Origin: Bacteroidetes bacterium RIFCSPLOWO2_12_FULL_37_12 | Lineage (GTDB): Bacteria > Bacteroidota > Bacteroidia > 2-12-FULL-37-12 | Direction: 5' to 3' | Assembly (NCBI GenBank): GCA_001769655.1 | Contig: MEPC01000016.1 | Coordinates: 1 to 64,000 of the forward strand | Length of the DNA stretch: 64,000 nucleotides | In this document: piece after piece, positions 18,374-26,345 of the stretch | Layout: each line of letters opens with the position of its first letter | How positions within the stretch are numbered: position 1 is the stretch's first letter | The notes under the pieces: model-generated | Told to the model about the DNA's origin: nothing | The model's input: only the letters and a program-made list of their open reading frames with translations | Database searches by the model: none | Made by a program: the position numbers and the translations under genes

Positions 18374-18381
18374 TAAATTTG
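18374..18381 (+). promoter_or_regulatory. Candidate fabG -7 box
   Basis: TAAATTTG matches TAnnTTTG exactly. It lies 106 bases before the fabG ATG, leaving a leader that contains a 7-bp tandem array (18436-18470). Confidence 0.4.
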
Positions 18382-18435
18382 TTCTCGTTTGGTGAAAAAC
18401 TTTAAAGGAAAACATATAGATCTGTCCAAATGAAT

Positions 18436-18470
18436 ACATTAAACATTAAACACTAAACACTAAACACTAA
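18436..18470. repeat. Heptanucleotide tandem array, 5 units of ACACTAA/ACATTAA
   Basis: Two ACATTAA units then three ACACTAA units, ending 17 bases before the fabG start. It sits in the predicted 5' leader. Confidence 0.9.
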
Positions 18471-18487
18471 ATACTTTCTCCACCCCC

Positions 18488-19231
18488 ATGAAACTATTAA
18501 CCGGAAAAACAGCCCTCATTACCGGTGCCACCCGTGGCATTGGACGAGCTATTGCTTTGCGTTTTGCTCAAGAAGGAGCTCACATTGCTTTTACATATAT
18601 ATCCAATCATGAAAAAGCTAAATTGCTTGAAGATGAATTAAATGCTATGGGAATTTGTGCTAAAGGGTTTTGCTCGGATGCTTCTGTTTTTCCGGAGGCC
18701 GAAAAATTAATCCAGCAAGTGATCACTGAATTTAAACAACTCGACATTCTTGTAAACAATGCCGGAATAACCAGAGATAATCTGATTTTAAGAATGACCG
18801 AAAAAGATTGGGATGATGTTTTGTCGGTAAATTTAAAATCTGTTTTTAATTTATCTAAAGCAACCATTAAATATTTTTTGAAACAAAGGAATGGCTCAAT
18901 AATTAATCTCAGCTCGGTGGTTGGAGTAAATGGAAATGCAGGTCAAGTAAATTATGCTTCTTCAAAAGCAGGTATTATTGGCTTTTCGAAATCTCTGGCA
19001 CAGGAAATCGGTTCGCGTAATATAAGAGTGAATGTAATTGCGCCGGGATTTATTAAGACAGAAATGACAGAACAGATTTCGCCCGAAGCGCAGGAGAAAT
19101 GGAAAGCTATGATTCCTTTGCAACGGTTAGGGGAGGGAAAAGAAGTGGCAGACGCGGCGTTATTTCTTGCTTCGGATTTATCTTCCTATGTTACTGGCCA
19201 TGTACTACAGGTAGATGGTGGGATGGGATGA
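18488..19231 (+). CDS. fabG: 3-oxoacyl-[ACP] reductase FabG
   Basis: NADPH-dependent reduction of 3-oxoacyl-ACP in fatty acid elongation. Classical SDR of 247 residues: TGATRGIG (12-19), NNAGITRD, the catalytic serine in INLSSVVG, YASSK (YxxxK) and a C-terminal SSYVTGHVLQVDGGM. The NAGITRDNLILRM segment is typical of FabG rather than a sugar or steroid SDR. It stands alone with a candidate upstream promoter. Its 3' end converges with the PorP gene, 31 bases away. Confidence 0.93.
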   Translation: MKLLTGKTALITGATRGIGRAIALRFAQEGAHIAFTYISNHEKAKLLEDELNAMGICAKGFCSDASVFPEAEKLIQQVITEFKQLDILVNNAGITRDNLILRMTEKDWDDVLSVNLKSVFNLSKATIKYFLKQRNGSIINLSSVVGVNGNAGQVNYASSKAGIIGFSKSLAQEIGSRNIRVNVIAPGFIKTEMTEQISPEAQEKWKAMIPLQRLGEGKEVADAALFLASDLSSYVTGHVLQVDGGMG

Positions 19232-19262
19232 GGGTAAATTTTAGAGTAGTATATGCGCGAAA

Positions 19263-20333
19263 CTAAAATCTCGGAAACGGCAATAAAATTCTATCTGTAT
19301 CAACACTGCTTTCTGCTTCACTTTCATTTTCAGATTTTTCAAACGAACTGACGGATGGATTTTTTCTGTCAATGTAAAATCCAACTGAAATTTCATAAGC
19401 ACCAAAATCACCTGAATTAAATTCGCTTAAAGAATAATCACTGGCAAAGGCAACTTTAAAATTCTTATAATCTAACCCAATGTAAAAGGCAGTGGCATCT
19501 TCATTCCTGAAAGATGCGCCTAAAGCTAAAGCACCCGGGTTGCTTCCCTCTTTGGCAGGTAATGAGATTTCAAATCCTAAATCACCCGAAAACATCTCTC
19601 TGGTGCCTTGATAATAATAAGTAATTCCGGGTTTCAAACTAAATGATTTTGAAATCCTCCAATCTCCACCGGTCATAATTGTATATCTGGAAGAAATATC
19701 GCCAGGTTCACCAAAGTTTTTCTTTTCCGAAAAATTAACCCTGCGCATGACTGCCCCAAGATAGGGTAGAAAACGACTTTCCTTTCCAGGAGGATTTGAT
19801 TTATAATATAAAATTCCAAAATTAAGATCAAAATTAAAATCATTATCAGGATTCGATAAAACATCTTGTGTGGAATTGTTAAAAGTTCCCCCGGGAGTAT
19901 ATTGGTCTTCAAAATACAGTTTCTTAGTATCGAGTGATTTATGGGTAAGCATAAATTGCAAACCAGAGCGCAGATGATGTCCCGTAATAATTCCACCCAA
20001 CGGAGCATCGTAAGCAATGGCTGTGGAAGCTGTTGAAGTATTTAACCCCCCTGCTTTGTCCTGATTTACGGAGACCCCTAATCCAAATTTATTTTTCTGA
20101 AGGTAAAAAGGTAAATCAGTGCTTACAGTCATCGTGCTGAACTCAACGTCTGGAACCGGAGAGTATTTCCGTAACCGGAAACCAAAATTGTACGCTTCAT
20201 TTATACCCGCAAAAGCAGGATGAAATTCAGGCGAGATGCTGTAATTTAGAGAAGATAACGGGTCCTGCCCGAACGACTGAGGACTTACGTACCACATAAG
20301 TGGCACTATGAAAATAAATATTTTTTTTAACAT
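19263..20333 (-). CDS. PorP/SprF-family T9SS-associated outer-membrane protein
   Basis: Outer-membrane beta-barrel protein of 356 residues. Family features are the signal peptide MLKKIFIFIVPLMWYVSPQSFGQDP, the early YSISPEFHPAFAGINEAYNFGFRLRKY motif (family proteins have NPAxAG), and alternating barrel strands to the end. The tail after the last strand is acidic. PorP/SprF proteins are known to help gliding-type (type B) T9SS substrates reach or attach to the surface and are often paired with such a substrate, as here with the large gene upstream. The open frame extends 22 codons further, but the ATG at 20333 begins the signal peptide and follows a -7 box. No plug or enzymatic domain. Confidence 0.88.
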   Translation of the reverse strand: MLKKIFIFIVPLMWYVSPQSFGQDPLSSLNYSISPEFHPAFAGINEAYNFGFRLRKYSPVPDVEFSTMTVSTDLPFYLQKNKFGLGVSVNQDKAGGLNTSTASTAIAYDAPLGGIITGHHLRSGLQFMLTHKSLDTKKLYFEDQYTPGGTFNNSTQDVLSNPDNDFNFDLNFGILYYKSNPPGKESRFLPYLGAVMRRVNFSEKKNFGEPGDISSRYTIMTGGDWRISKSFSLKPGITYYYQGTREMFSGDLGFEISLPAKEGSNPGALALGASFRNEDATAFYIGLDYKNFKVAFASDYSLSEFNSGDFGAYEISVGFYIDRKNPSVSSFEKSENESEAESSVDTDRILLPFPRF

Positions 20334-20368
20334 AGTATTAAAAATTTTTATGAACATTAAAAACCCTT

Positions 20369-20396
20369 TAAACTTAACGAAATAATGATTGTCAAA
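20369..20396 (-). promoter_or_regulatory. Promoter of the PorP/SprF gene
   Basis: On the minus strand TTTG (20393-20396) is followed after 16 bases by TAAGTTTA (20369-20376), one mismatch from TAnnTTTG. It lies 35 bases before the ATG and just downstream of a terminator, so this gene can be transcribed separately from its large neighbour. Confidence 0.5.
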
Positions 20397-20425
20397 CAAT
20401 CAATACGATTATATAATTGATTTTT

Positions 20426-20453
20426 GTAAAAACACGGTGCACCGTGTTTTTAC
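20426..20453. terminator. 28-bp perfect palindrome, terminator of the type B cargo gene
   Basis: GTAAAAACACGGTG (20426-20439) is followed directly by its exact complement CACCGTGTTTTTAC (20440-20453). The transcript would form a 12-14 bp stem ending in U-rich sequence in either direction. It lies 12 bases beyond the stop of the 1135-residue gene. Confidence 0.8.
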
Positions 20454-20465
20454 TCAATAAAAAAT

Positions 20466-23400
20466 TTATCTGATTAAAACCACGCTCCCCCTGATTGCTT
20501 TATGCAGGGCATTCCCTTTTGCGTCTTTTCCGGTTACGCTATAAATATAAGTTCCGAGGTCGCATGGTTTGCCATTAGGATAATTGCCATTCCATCCACC
20601 CACGGGATCATTGGTTTCAAAAATTTTCTGCCCCCATCGATTAAAAATTTCCATTTTCATCTCTGTCATTTTTCCTAAAGGCAAGGGTCTGAATAAGTCA
20701 TTACGCAAGTCGTTGTTTGGAGAGAAAATAGTTGGAAAAATCACTGTTTTCACCGTATCAATTTTAACGATAACAAGATTTAACACAGAGTCAATTTTGA
20801 CCCCAGCGGAATTTACAAGGTAAATTTTGGATGTATTTGAACTGCAACCGTAACTATTTTTTACCTGCAGGTTTATGGAATAACTGCCACTATCCGGATA
20901 GAAATGTAAAAGATTTGATTTATCGCCTGTAATTCCATCGCCGAAATTCCAATTGTACATGATAATTCCGGTTGAATCGGGATCATAAAATCTGACTAAC
21001 CCCGTCTCGTTTACTCCAATGGTATCTGCATAAATGGTGACTTTCGGTTTAGGATAAACAAAAATTTGTAAGCTGTCCACTAACTTGGAAGGCACCGACT
21101 GACAAGTTTTTTGACTCTGGTCGCGTACGGTAACTTTTACCCAATAACCCGTTGGATAACTATTTAACGTATCAAGAGGAGCAAAAACAATTGCAGGGTC
21201 GGAAGTGTTGATAGAATTAAGATACGTAAAAGTAAACGGTCCTTTTCCTCCGGTTACTTCCGTTTTAATTGATGTCTTCTCACCCACACATAAATTACTG
21301 TCACTGCGTGTCATTTTTATAGAGTAGGGAACACATGCTTTGGTGACACATGAAGCCAGAGTTGAAGTATCAGCTCCGCAATCGTTGTTTTGACTGTAAA
21401 CCTGCAAGGTGACTGTTTGGTTTTCAAAAAGGTTTGAAACAGAATAGGAAGTGATGTTTCCTTTATTGATAAAAGGAAAGCCCATTTCACTTATAAAATA
21501 ATTGGAAACATCCGGAATGGCATTCCATGAAAAATAAACAGTGCTGAATGAAGAAGAATCACATTTAATGGTTGGTGCAACAGCTCTGTTGGTGAAAAAA
21601 ATCGTTATGGTATCTTTACAACCATCCACAGTATAAATGTAGTCGGCAGAACCACTTAACCCTGCCGTATCAACATTTCCTAAAGAAGCGTTAATTAAGC
21701 CAGGACCTGCCCAGATTCCACCTCCTGGAATACCGTTTCCCAACAAAAAGGGTCCTTCATTCAAACAAACCTTTTTATCAGTTGGAGCGGTTGAACTTTT
21801 AATGCTGATTATTTTTTCGGATGTACATTCTGCAAAAGAGTAGGTGACCAAATAATTTCCGGAAAGCAAAGGGGTTTCTGTAATCATCCCTTTTTCATCC
21901 ACATCAATTTCTTTAGAAGACCAGATGCCATCCGAGGGAATTCCTCCGGTTAAAACCAAGGGTTTTTCGTTAGAACAAAAGGTTTCTGAATTACCTGCTT
22001 TTACGGAATCAATCGTTAAAAAATTTACGATAGCAAAATTACTGCAACCATCGGGAGTTATTCCTATGAGTTTAACTTCCTGAGTATCTCTGAATGTAGG
22101 AGCTGTAAAATCAAAATCGGGCAATGGATTGGATTTAACGGTATCTCCGTCCACCATCCATATATATAAGGAAACGTTAGGGGTCGTGCCATCCAGAGAA
22201 ACTTTTTTCCCTGGGCAAAGAGTGTCACTTATTGTACCTGAAATGGAAACATTGGGAATCTCGAAAACCCGTATGTTAAAATCGCTATAATTTCCAATGC
22301 AATTATTCGTATCTGTTACAATAACATCAAACACGTCCCCATCAGTGCCGGTTGAACCATAATAGGTAAAAGAACTATCGGTTACTAAGGTAGTATCACT
22401 GTTTAAGAGCCACCTATATGATTTCAGCCCGCCCAAATCAATCGATAAAACGGCTGAATCCACTTCACATAAAATTGAATCACCGGTTATTTTGGGAATT
22501 GGATTTTCAAAAACAGTGATTTGGAGAGGGGCGGTAATGGTATCTGTACAACCATAGTTGACTTTTAATTGATAGGTTCCTCCTGATTTTGCCTCATACG
22601 TTTTAAATGTTTCGTTATCCACAGGCAAACCGTCTCTATACCATTGATTACCGTTTGGAGCGGGTGAAGACAATAGAATTCTGCCGCCTTCACAGAATTT
22701 AGTATAACCAAAGCCGGTATCTATACTAATCGTTGATTTGGATAAAATCTCAGTTTCAACGGTAGTATCGGCTGAACAACCATTATCGGAGGTGAGAGTG
22801 AGATTAAGAGAAAATTCACCTGTTGTCCCATAAACATACTGGTGAGAACCGTTTGTATCAGAAGAGTCCCCATCCCCATATTTCCATTTATAAGATGCAA
22901 TCGCAGGAGTTGGACAATTCATTGTATGAATGCCAAGGTTATCAAAAAAATCTTTACTTTTTTCATCCCACTGTTGCCCTGGTAAAAAACTATCTGGGTC
23001 GTTTACTGCTCCATAATTTATGTTAGAGTTACGTATGAGAGTATGGTCCTTTGAATTTGCAACACCATCATCCCATTTTCCGCTAGATGCAGATGGGTCA
23101 TTTACCTTGCCAAAAAAATCAACGATAATTCCTTCGGGATTCCTTAAGACCAATGCGTCATCTCCATTAAAATCAAAAGCATCAATGGAAGTAGAATCGT
23201 CGTCTGCTTTGGCCTTTAATAATGGGTCAACAACGGAAGTATCTCTTGGATTACAAAGTACGTAAGCATTACCGGGAATTAAATCAAATGACTTCAAATT
23301 ATAAGCGGGTCTGATGGTTCCGCTATTCCGATAATAACATTGAATTGTATAACCGGTTAAATTTATCGTTCGGTTTGTGCCGTTGTAGATTTCAATTCCT

Positions 23401-23873
23401 TTACTAAAATTTGACCCTTCTACATATTCAGACATTATTAAATCAGCAGAACAGGACTGGGAAGGCATGCTGGATTTGTCGGTAATTGAAATAGAAGAAC
23501 CTACACACACGGTATCAAGAGAAAAATCCGGCTTGGGCTTTTGACGAACGGTAACCAGTATGTTTCTTGTAGTATCGGCACCCAATGCATCGGTTACTTG
23601 TAACCCATAAACAGTTGAATAAGAAGGGGTAACTTTTACAACAGAATCGCTTGCTGTAGGGTTTAACCAAGTGTATGTATAAGGTCCGGTGCCTCCATTT
23701 ACACTCACGGTGAGGGTAACTGTATCCCCTCTGCAGATATTATTCTGGTCGGCAGTTATGGAAACTTGCATTAATCCCTGTGAAAAGGTTGTTACATGAG
23801 AAAAAGCAACCAGAAGCAGGATTAAGAGCGAATCAGAGATTCTTCTTACAAAAACTTTATTTTTACAATCCAT
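20466..23873 (-). CDS. Large T9SS type B (gliding-motility-associated C-terminal) surface protein
   Basis: Protein of 1135 residues. A signal peptide (about 1-32) is followed by an Ig-like/PKD region, a lamin-tail (LTD) domain at about 140-310 (SEYVEGSNFSKGIEIYNGTN, FNGDDALVLRNPEG, FFGKVND), a PKD domain with YKWKYGDGD, several cysteine-bearing adhesin-like repeats, a second PKD with YNWNFGDG near 1000, and a C-terminal type B (CHU_C) sorting domain: FSPNNDLRNDLFRP, MEIFNRWGQKIFE, GWNGNYPNGKPCDLGTYIY. Likely a surface adhesin. Paired with the PorP/SprF gene that follows, the usual partner of such proteins. Confidence 0.92.
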   Translation of the reverse strand: MDCKNKVFVRRISDSLLILLLVAFSHVTTFSQGLMQVSITADQNNICRGDTVTLTVSVNGGTGPYTYTWLNPTASDSVVKVTPSYSTVYGLQVTDALGADTTRNILVTVRQKPKPDFSLDTVCVGSSISITDKSSMPSQSCSADLIMSEYVEGSNFSKGIEIYNGTNRTINLTGYTIQCYYRNSGTIRPAYNLKSFDLIPGNAYVLCNPRDTSVVDPLLKAKADDDSTSIDAFDFNGDDALVLRNPEGIIVDFFGKVNDPSASSGKWDDGVANSKDHTLIRNSNINYGAVNDPDSFLPGQQWDEKSKDFFDNLGIHTMNCPTPAIASYKWKYGDGDSSDTNGSHQYVYGTTGEFSLNLTLTSDNGCSADTTVETEILSKSTISIDTGFGYTKFCEGGRILLSSPAPNGNQWYRDGLPVDNETFKTYEAKSGGTYQLKVNYGCTDTITAPLQITVFENPIPKITGDSILCEVDSAVLSIDLGGLKSYRWLLNSDTTLVTDSSFTYYGSTGTDGDVFDVIVTDTNNCIGNYSDFNIRVFEIPNVSISGTISDTLCPGKKVSLDGTTPNVSLYIWMVDGDTVKSNPLPDFDFTAPTFRDTQEVKLIGITPDGCSNFAIVNFLTIDSVKAGNSETFCSNEKPLVLTGGIPSDGIWSSKEIDVDEKGMITETPLLSGNYLVTYSFAECTSEKIISIKSSTAPTDKKVCLNEGPFLLGNGIPGGGIWAGPGLINASLGNVDTAGLSGSADYIYTVDGCKDTITIFFTNRAVAPTIKCDSSSFSTVYFSWNAIPDVSNYFISEMGFPFINKGNITSYSVSNLFENQTVTLQVYSQNNDCGADTSTLASCVTKACVPYSIKMTRSDSNLCVGEKTSIKTEVTGGKGPFTFTYLNSINTSDPAIVFAPLDTLNSYPTGYWVKVTVRDQSQKTCQSVPSKLVDSLQIFVYPKPKVTIYADTIGVNETGLVRFYDPDSTGIIMYNWNFGDGITGDKSNLLHFYPDSGSYSINLQVKNSYGCSSNTSKIYLVNSAGVKIDSVLNLVIVKIDTVKTVIFPTIFSPNNDLRNDLFRPLPLGKMTEMKMEIFNRWGQKIFETNDPVGGWNGNYPNGKPCDLGTYIYSVTGKDAKGNALHKAIRGSVVLIR

Positions 23874-23953
23874 AGAAGAACTATATTAGTTAAAAGTAGC
23901 TTATCAATAAAGAAAAACAATATCTTTAGGGCGGTATTAAAATATTGAAACGA

Positions 23954-23961
23954 CAAACTTA
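23954..23961 (-). promoter_or_regulatory. -7 box for the type B cargo gene, at the edge of a repeat
   Basis: TAAGTTTG on the minus strand, an exact TAnnTTTG match, 80 bases before the start of the 1135-residue gene. It overlaps the left end of the 116-bp repeat. The equivalent in the other copy is TAAGTTTA at 48738-48745. Confidence 0.5.
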
Positions 23962-24070
23962 CATAAAAATTTTGATTTCCACATAAACTGTATAAAAATT
24001 CAAAAAATTTCTCACCCCTCTCCACTTTTTTGGAGAGGGGCTGGGGTGAGGTCGGATTTATAGAAGAAGA
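23955..24070. repeat. 116-bp dispersed repeat, copy A
   Basis: Gapless match, about 104 of 116 bases identical, to 48739-48854 in the same orientation. It contains the hairpin CCCCTCTCCA (24015-24024), a 6-base loop and TGGAGAGGGG (24031-24040), followed by CTGGGGTGAGGTCG. Both copies lie in a gap between divergent genes. Confidence 0.9.
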
Positions 24071-24143
24071 TACACAAATTTTTGATTATTTATAGTTATT
24101 TTCCCCGATTCTTAAAAACATCACAAATTAATAATTAATCAAA

Positions 24144-26264
24144 TTGCAACTACTCTCTTTTAGTTTTCAAACAGTGCTACCCCCGGGTTATTTATTCCTA
24201 TGTGTGTTAGGTGGGTTAATTGCATCTGTTTTTCTTTATCCTAAGAAAGAAAAATGGGGAAAAAAATTACGATGGTTGCTTTTTTTTCTAAGATTTTTTA
24301 CCGTAACCCTTTTGTTAATTCTTTTTTTAAAGCCCTATTTACGCGTAGAGGAAAAAATTTATGAAAATCCTGTTTTAGTGGTAGGAATTGATAATTCACG
24401 TTCTATCGGTTTGGTTGAAGACAGCGCTCAATTAATCCGGTTAAAGCAGGGGTTGGATAGCTTGATTGATAATTTAACTGCTTACGGCTATGAAGTACAA
24501 ATTAGAAATATGGGTGGATACAAAGAACAAAAGAAGGTTAGTGACATTCCTTTTGATTTTCACAATACAGATTTTTCTGATTTTTTTAATAAAACCGAGG
24601 AAGAGTTTGAAAACAGAAATCAAACTTGCTTTTTACTACTTACCGATGGAATTTACAATAAAGGAACCAGCCCCGAGTTGTCGCCATCAAAGAAACCTGT
24701 ATATGTAATTGCTATAGGGGACACTACACAAAAAAAAGACATTGTATTAAAAAATCTGGTTTATAACAAAAATGTTTTCGGTGGGAATAAATTTCCTGTC
24801 ATAGCTGAAATTTCCAGTTTTAACCTGCAGGGAAGCACCGGCAGGGTGGAAGTCAGAAACCGCAACCGCTTGCTCGCAAGCAAAGAAATTACAATTTCAT
24901 CGTCTAAAGAGTTTTTTCGAGTTGAGTTCATTCTGAACGGTGACACTACCGGCAAAGAAATAGTTACGGTTCAGATTTTACCAGTAGAAGGAGAGTTTAC
25001 AACCACTAACAACTCCCGGAATGCATACATAGATTTTCAGCGAAAGAAAGAAAAAATTCTAATTATCGCGGCAGTTCCGCATCCCGATCTTAAAACCTTA
25101 CTGTACTGCCTGCAGGAAAATGAAACTTATAATGTTGATTTAAAAACAATAACTACTTCAAATGACATTGGACTTGAAAAGGAAAACCCCCAGTTGGTTA
25201 TTTTTCATCAGATTCCAAATAGTAAACAACTTGGAAATGAACTGCCAGCCCGTTTTATTTCAAAGGACATTCCCGTTTTTTATATTATGGGTGCAATAAG
25301 TCAGACGAAAGAACTGGAGATTTTAAAACCCGGTTGCATCATAAATTCTCCGAAAGGAACAGACCAGGTTACTGCTGTAGTTAATCCCCAGTTTGAAAAA
25401 TTCAATATTAGTACCGAGCAAAAAAATTTTATTGCAAAAGCGCCACCTTTGGAGGTATTGTATGGGGAGTATGTCATCACCCCCGGTTCCGAAATAGTTT
25501 TATTTCAGCAAGTGGGGGCTGTCGTTACTCAAAATCCGCTTTTATTGCTTAATGAAAAAGGGAATGTTAAAAATGCACTGCTGACAGGGGAAGGAATATG
25601 GAAATGGCGGTTATTCGAAAATTCTCAAACCGTACCTGAAAACCATACATGTGAACTGATTAAAAGTGTCACTCAATACCTGATGACAAAGCATGATTTG
25701 AAAAAATTCAGGGTTTATCCGCTTGAAGATGAATATACAGAAAATGATAAGATTATTTTTAACGCCGAAACGTATAATGACAATCACGAAAAAATTTACA
25801 ACAGGGAAATACAACTTGAGCTTCTCAAAGAACCGGATACATTACAGGCAAAAAAGGCAGTTCCATTAAAATTTTCATTTACAAACAATCAGACCTACGA
25901 AGGGCTTACTATTGGTAATCTGGAATCAGGGTTATATACCTATAAAGCCACCACGTTGCTTGACAACAAAGAAGAACAGGAAAGGGGAATTTTTACGGTC
26001 AAAAAAGTACAATTGGAAGAAATGAATCTGAGAGCTGACCATTCTTTATTGAGCCGGATGGCGAGGGAGAGTGGGGGAAGGGTGTTTTACAAAGGACAGT
26101 TGAAAGAGCTAAAAGATTCATTGCTCGCACTACCCAAAGCCCGGAAACTGCTTCAAACCCGGGAAGAAAACAAGGAATGGCTTCATAGTAAGTGGTTGTT
26201 TTTATTTGTGTTGATGTTGATTGTAACTGAATGGGGGCTGAGAAAATATTTCGGGCAGTATTAG
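24144..26264 (+). CDS. Membrane-anchored VWA-domain protein (BatA-like)
   Basis: Protein of 706 residues with two N-terminal membrane helices (about 15-31 and 43-66), a VWA-like domain with MIDAS GIDNSRS (DxSxS) near 90 and LLTDG near 170, a long extracytoplasmic region of beta-sandwich character ending in a glutamine amidotransferase-like fold as in many large Bacteroidota VWA proteins, and a C-terminal helix (KWLFLFVLMLIVTEWGLRKYF). It resembles the family of aerotolerance-regulator-like membrane proteins. The start is a TTG at 24144; no ATG precedes the first membrane helix. Partner and target are unknown. Confidence 0.75.
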   Translation: MQLLSFSFQTVLPPGYLFLCVLGGLIASVFLYPKKEKWGKKLRWLLFFLRFFTVTLLLILFLKPYLRVEEKIYENPVLVVGIDNSRSIGLVEDSAQLIRLKQGLDSLIDNLTAYGYEVQIRNMGGYKEQKKVSDIPFDFHNTDFSDFFNKTEEEFENRNQTCFLLLTDGIYNKGTSPELSPSKKPVYVIAIGDTTQKKDIVLKNLVYNKNVFGGNKFPVIAEISSFNLQGSTGRVEVRNRNRLLASKEITISSSKEFFRVEFILNGDTTGKEIVTVQILPVEGEFTTTNNSRNAYIDFQRKKEKILIIAAVPHPDLKTLLYCLQENETYNVDLKTITTSNDIGLEKENPQLVIFHQIPNSKQLGNELPARFISKDIPVFYIMGAISQTKELEILKPGCIINSPKGTDQVTAVVNPQFEKFNISTEQKNFIAKAPPLEVLYGEYVITPGSEIVLFQQVGAVVTQNPLLLLNEKGNVKNALLTGEGIWKWRLFENSQTVPENHTCELIKSVTQYLMTKHDLKKFRVYPLEDEYTENDKIIFNAETYNDNHEKIYNREIQLELLKEPDTLQAKKAVPLKFSFTNNQTYEGLTIGNLESGLYTYKATTLLDNKEEQERGIFTVKKVQLEEMNLRADHSLLSRMARESGGRVFYKGQLKELKDSLLALPKARKLLQTREENKEWLHSKWLFLFVLMLIVTEWGLRKYFGQY

Positions 26265-26288
26265 TTAACTTTTTTTACGTTGATTTTA

Positions 26289-26318
26289 TTGTTTTTTTTA
26301 AGGTTTTTTGTATATTTA
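26289..26318 (+). promoter_or_regulatory. Promoter of the FG-GAP/UnbV gene
   Basis: TTG (26289-26291), 19 bases, then TATATTTA (26311-26318), one mismatch from TAnnTTTG, 27 bases before the ATG at 26346. Confidence 0.5.
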
Positions 26319-26345
26319 CCAAAAATGTAAAGTAAAAAGAGTATT

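Noticed and set aside
19673-20017. Open frame of 114 residues on the minus strand within the PorP gene
   Set aside because: It is a shifted frame of a well-supported family protein.
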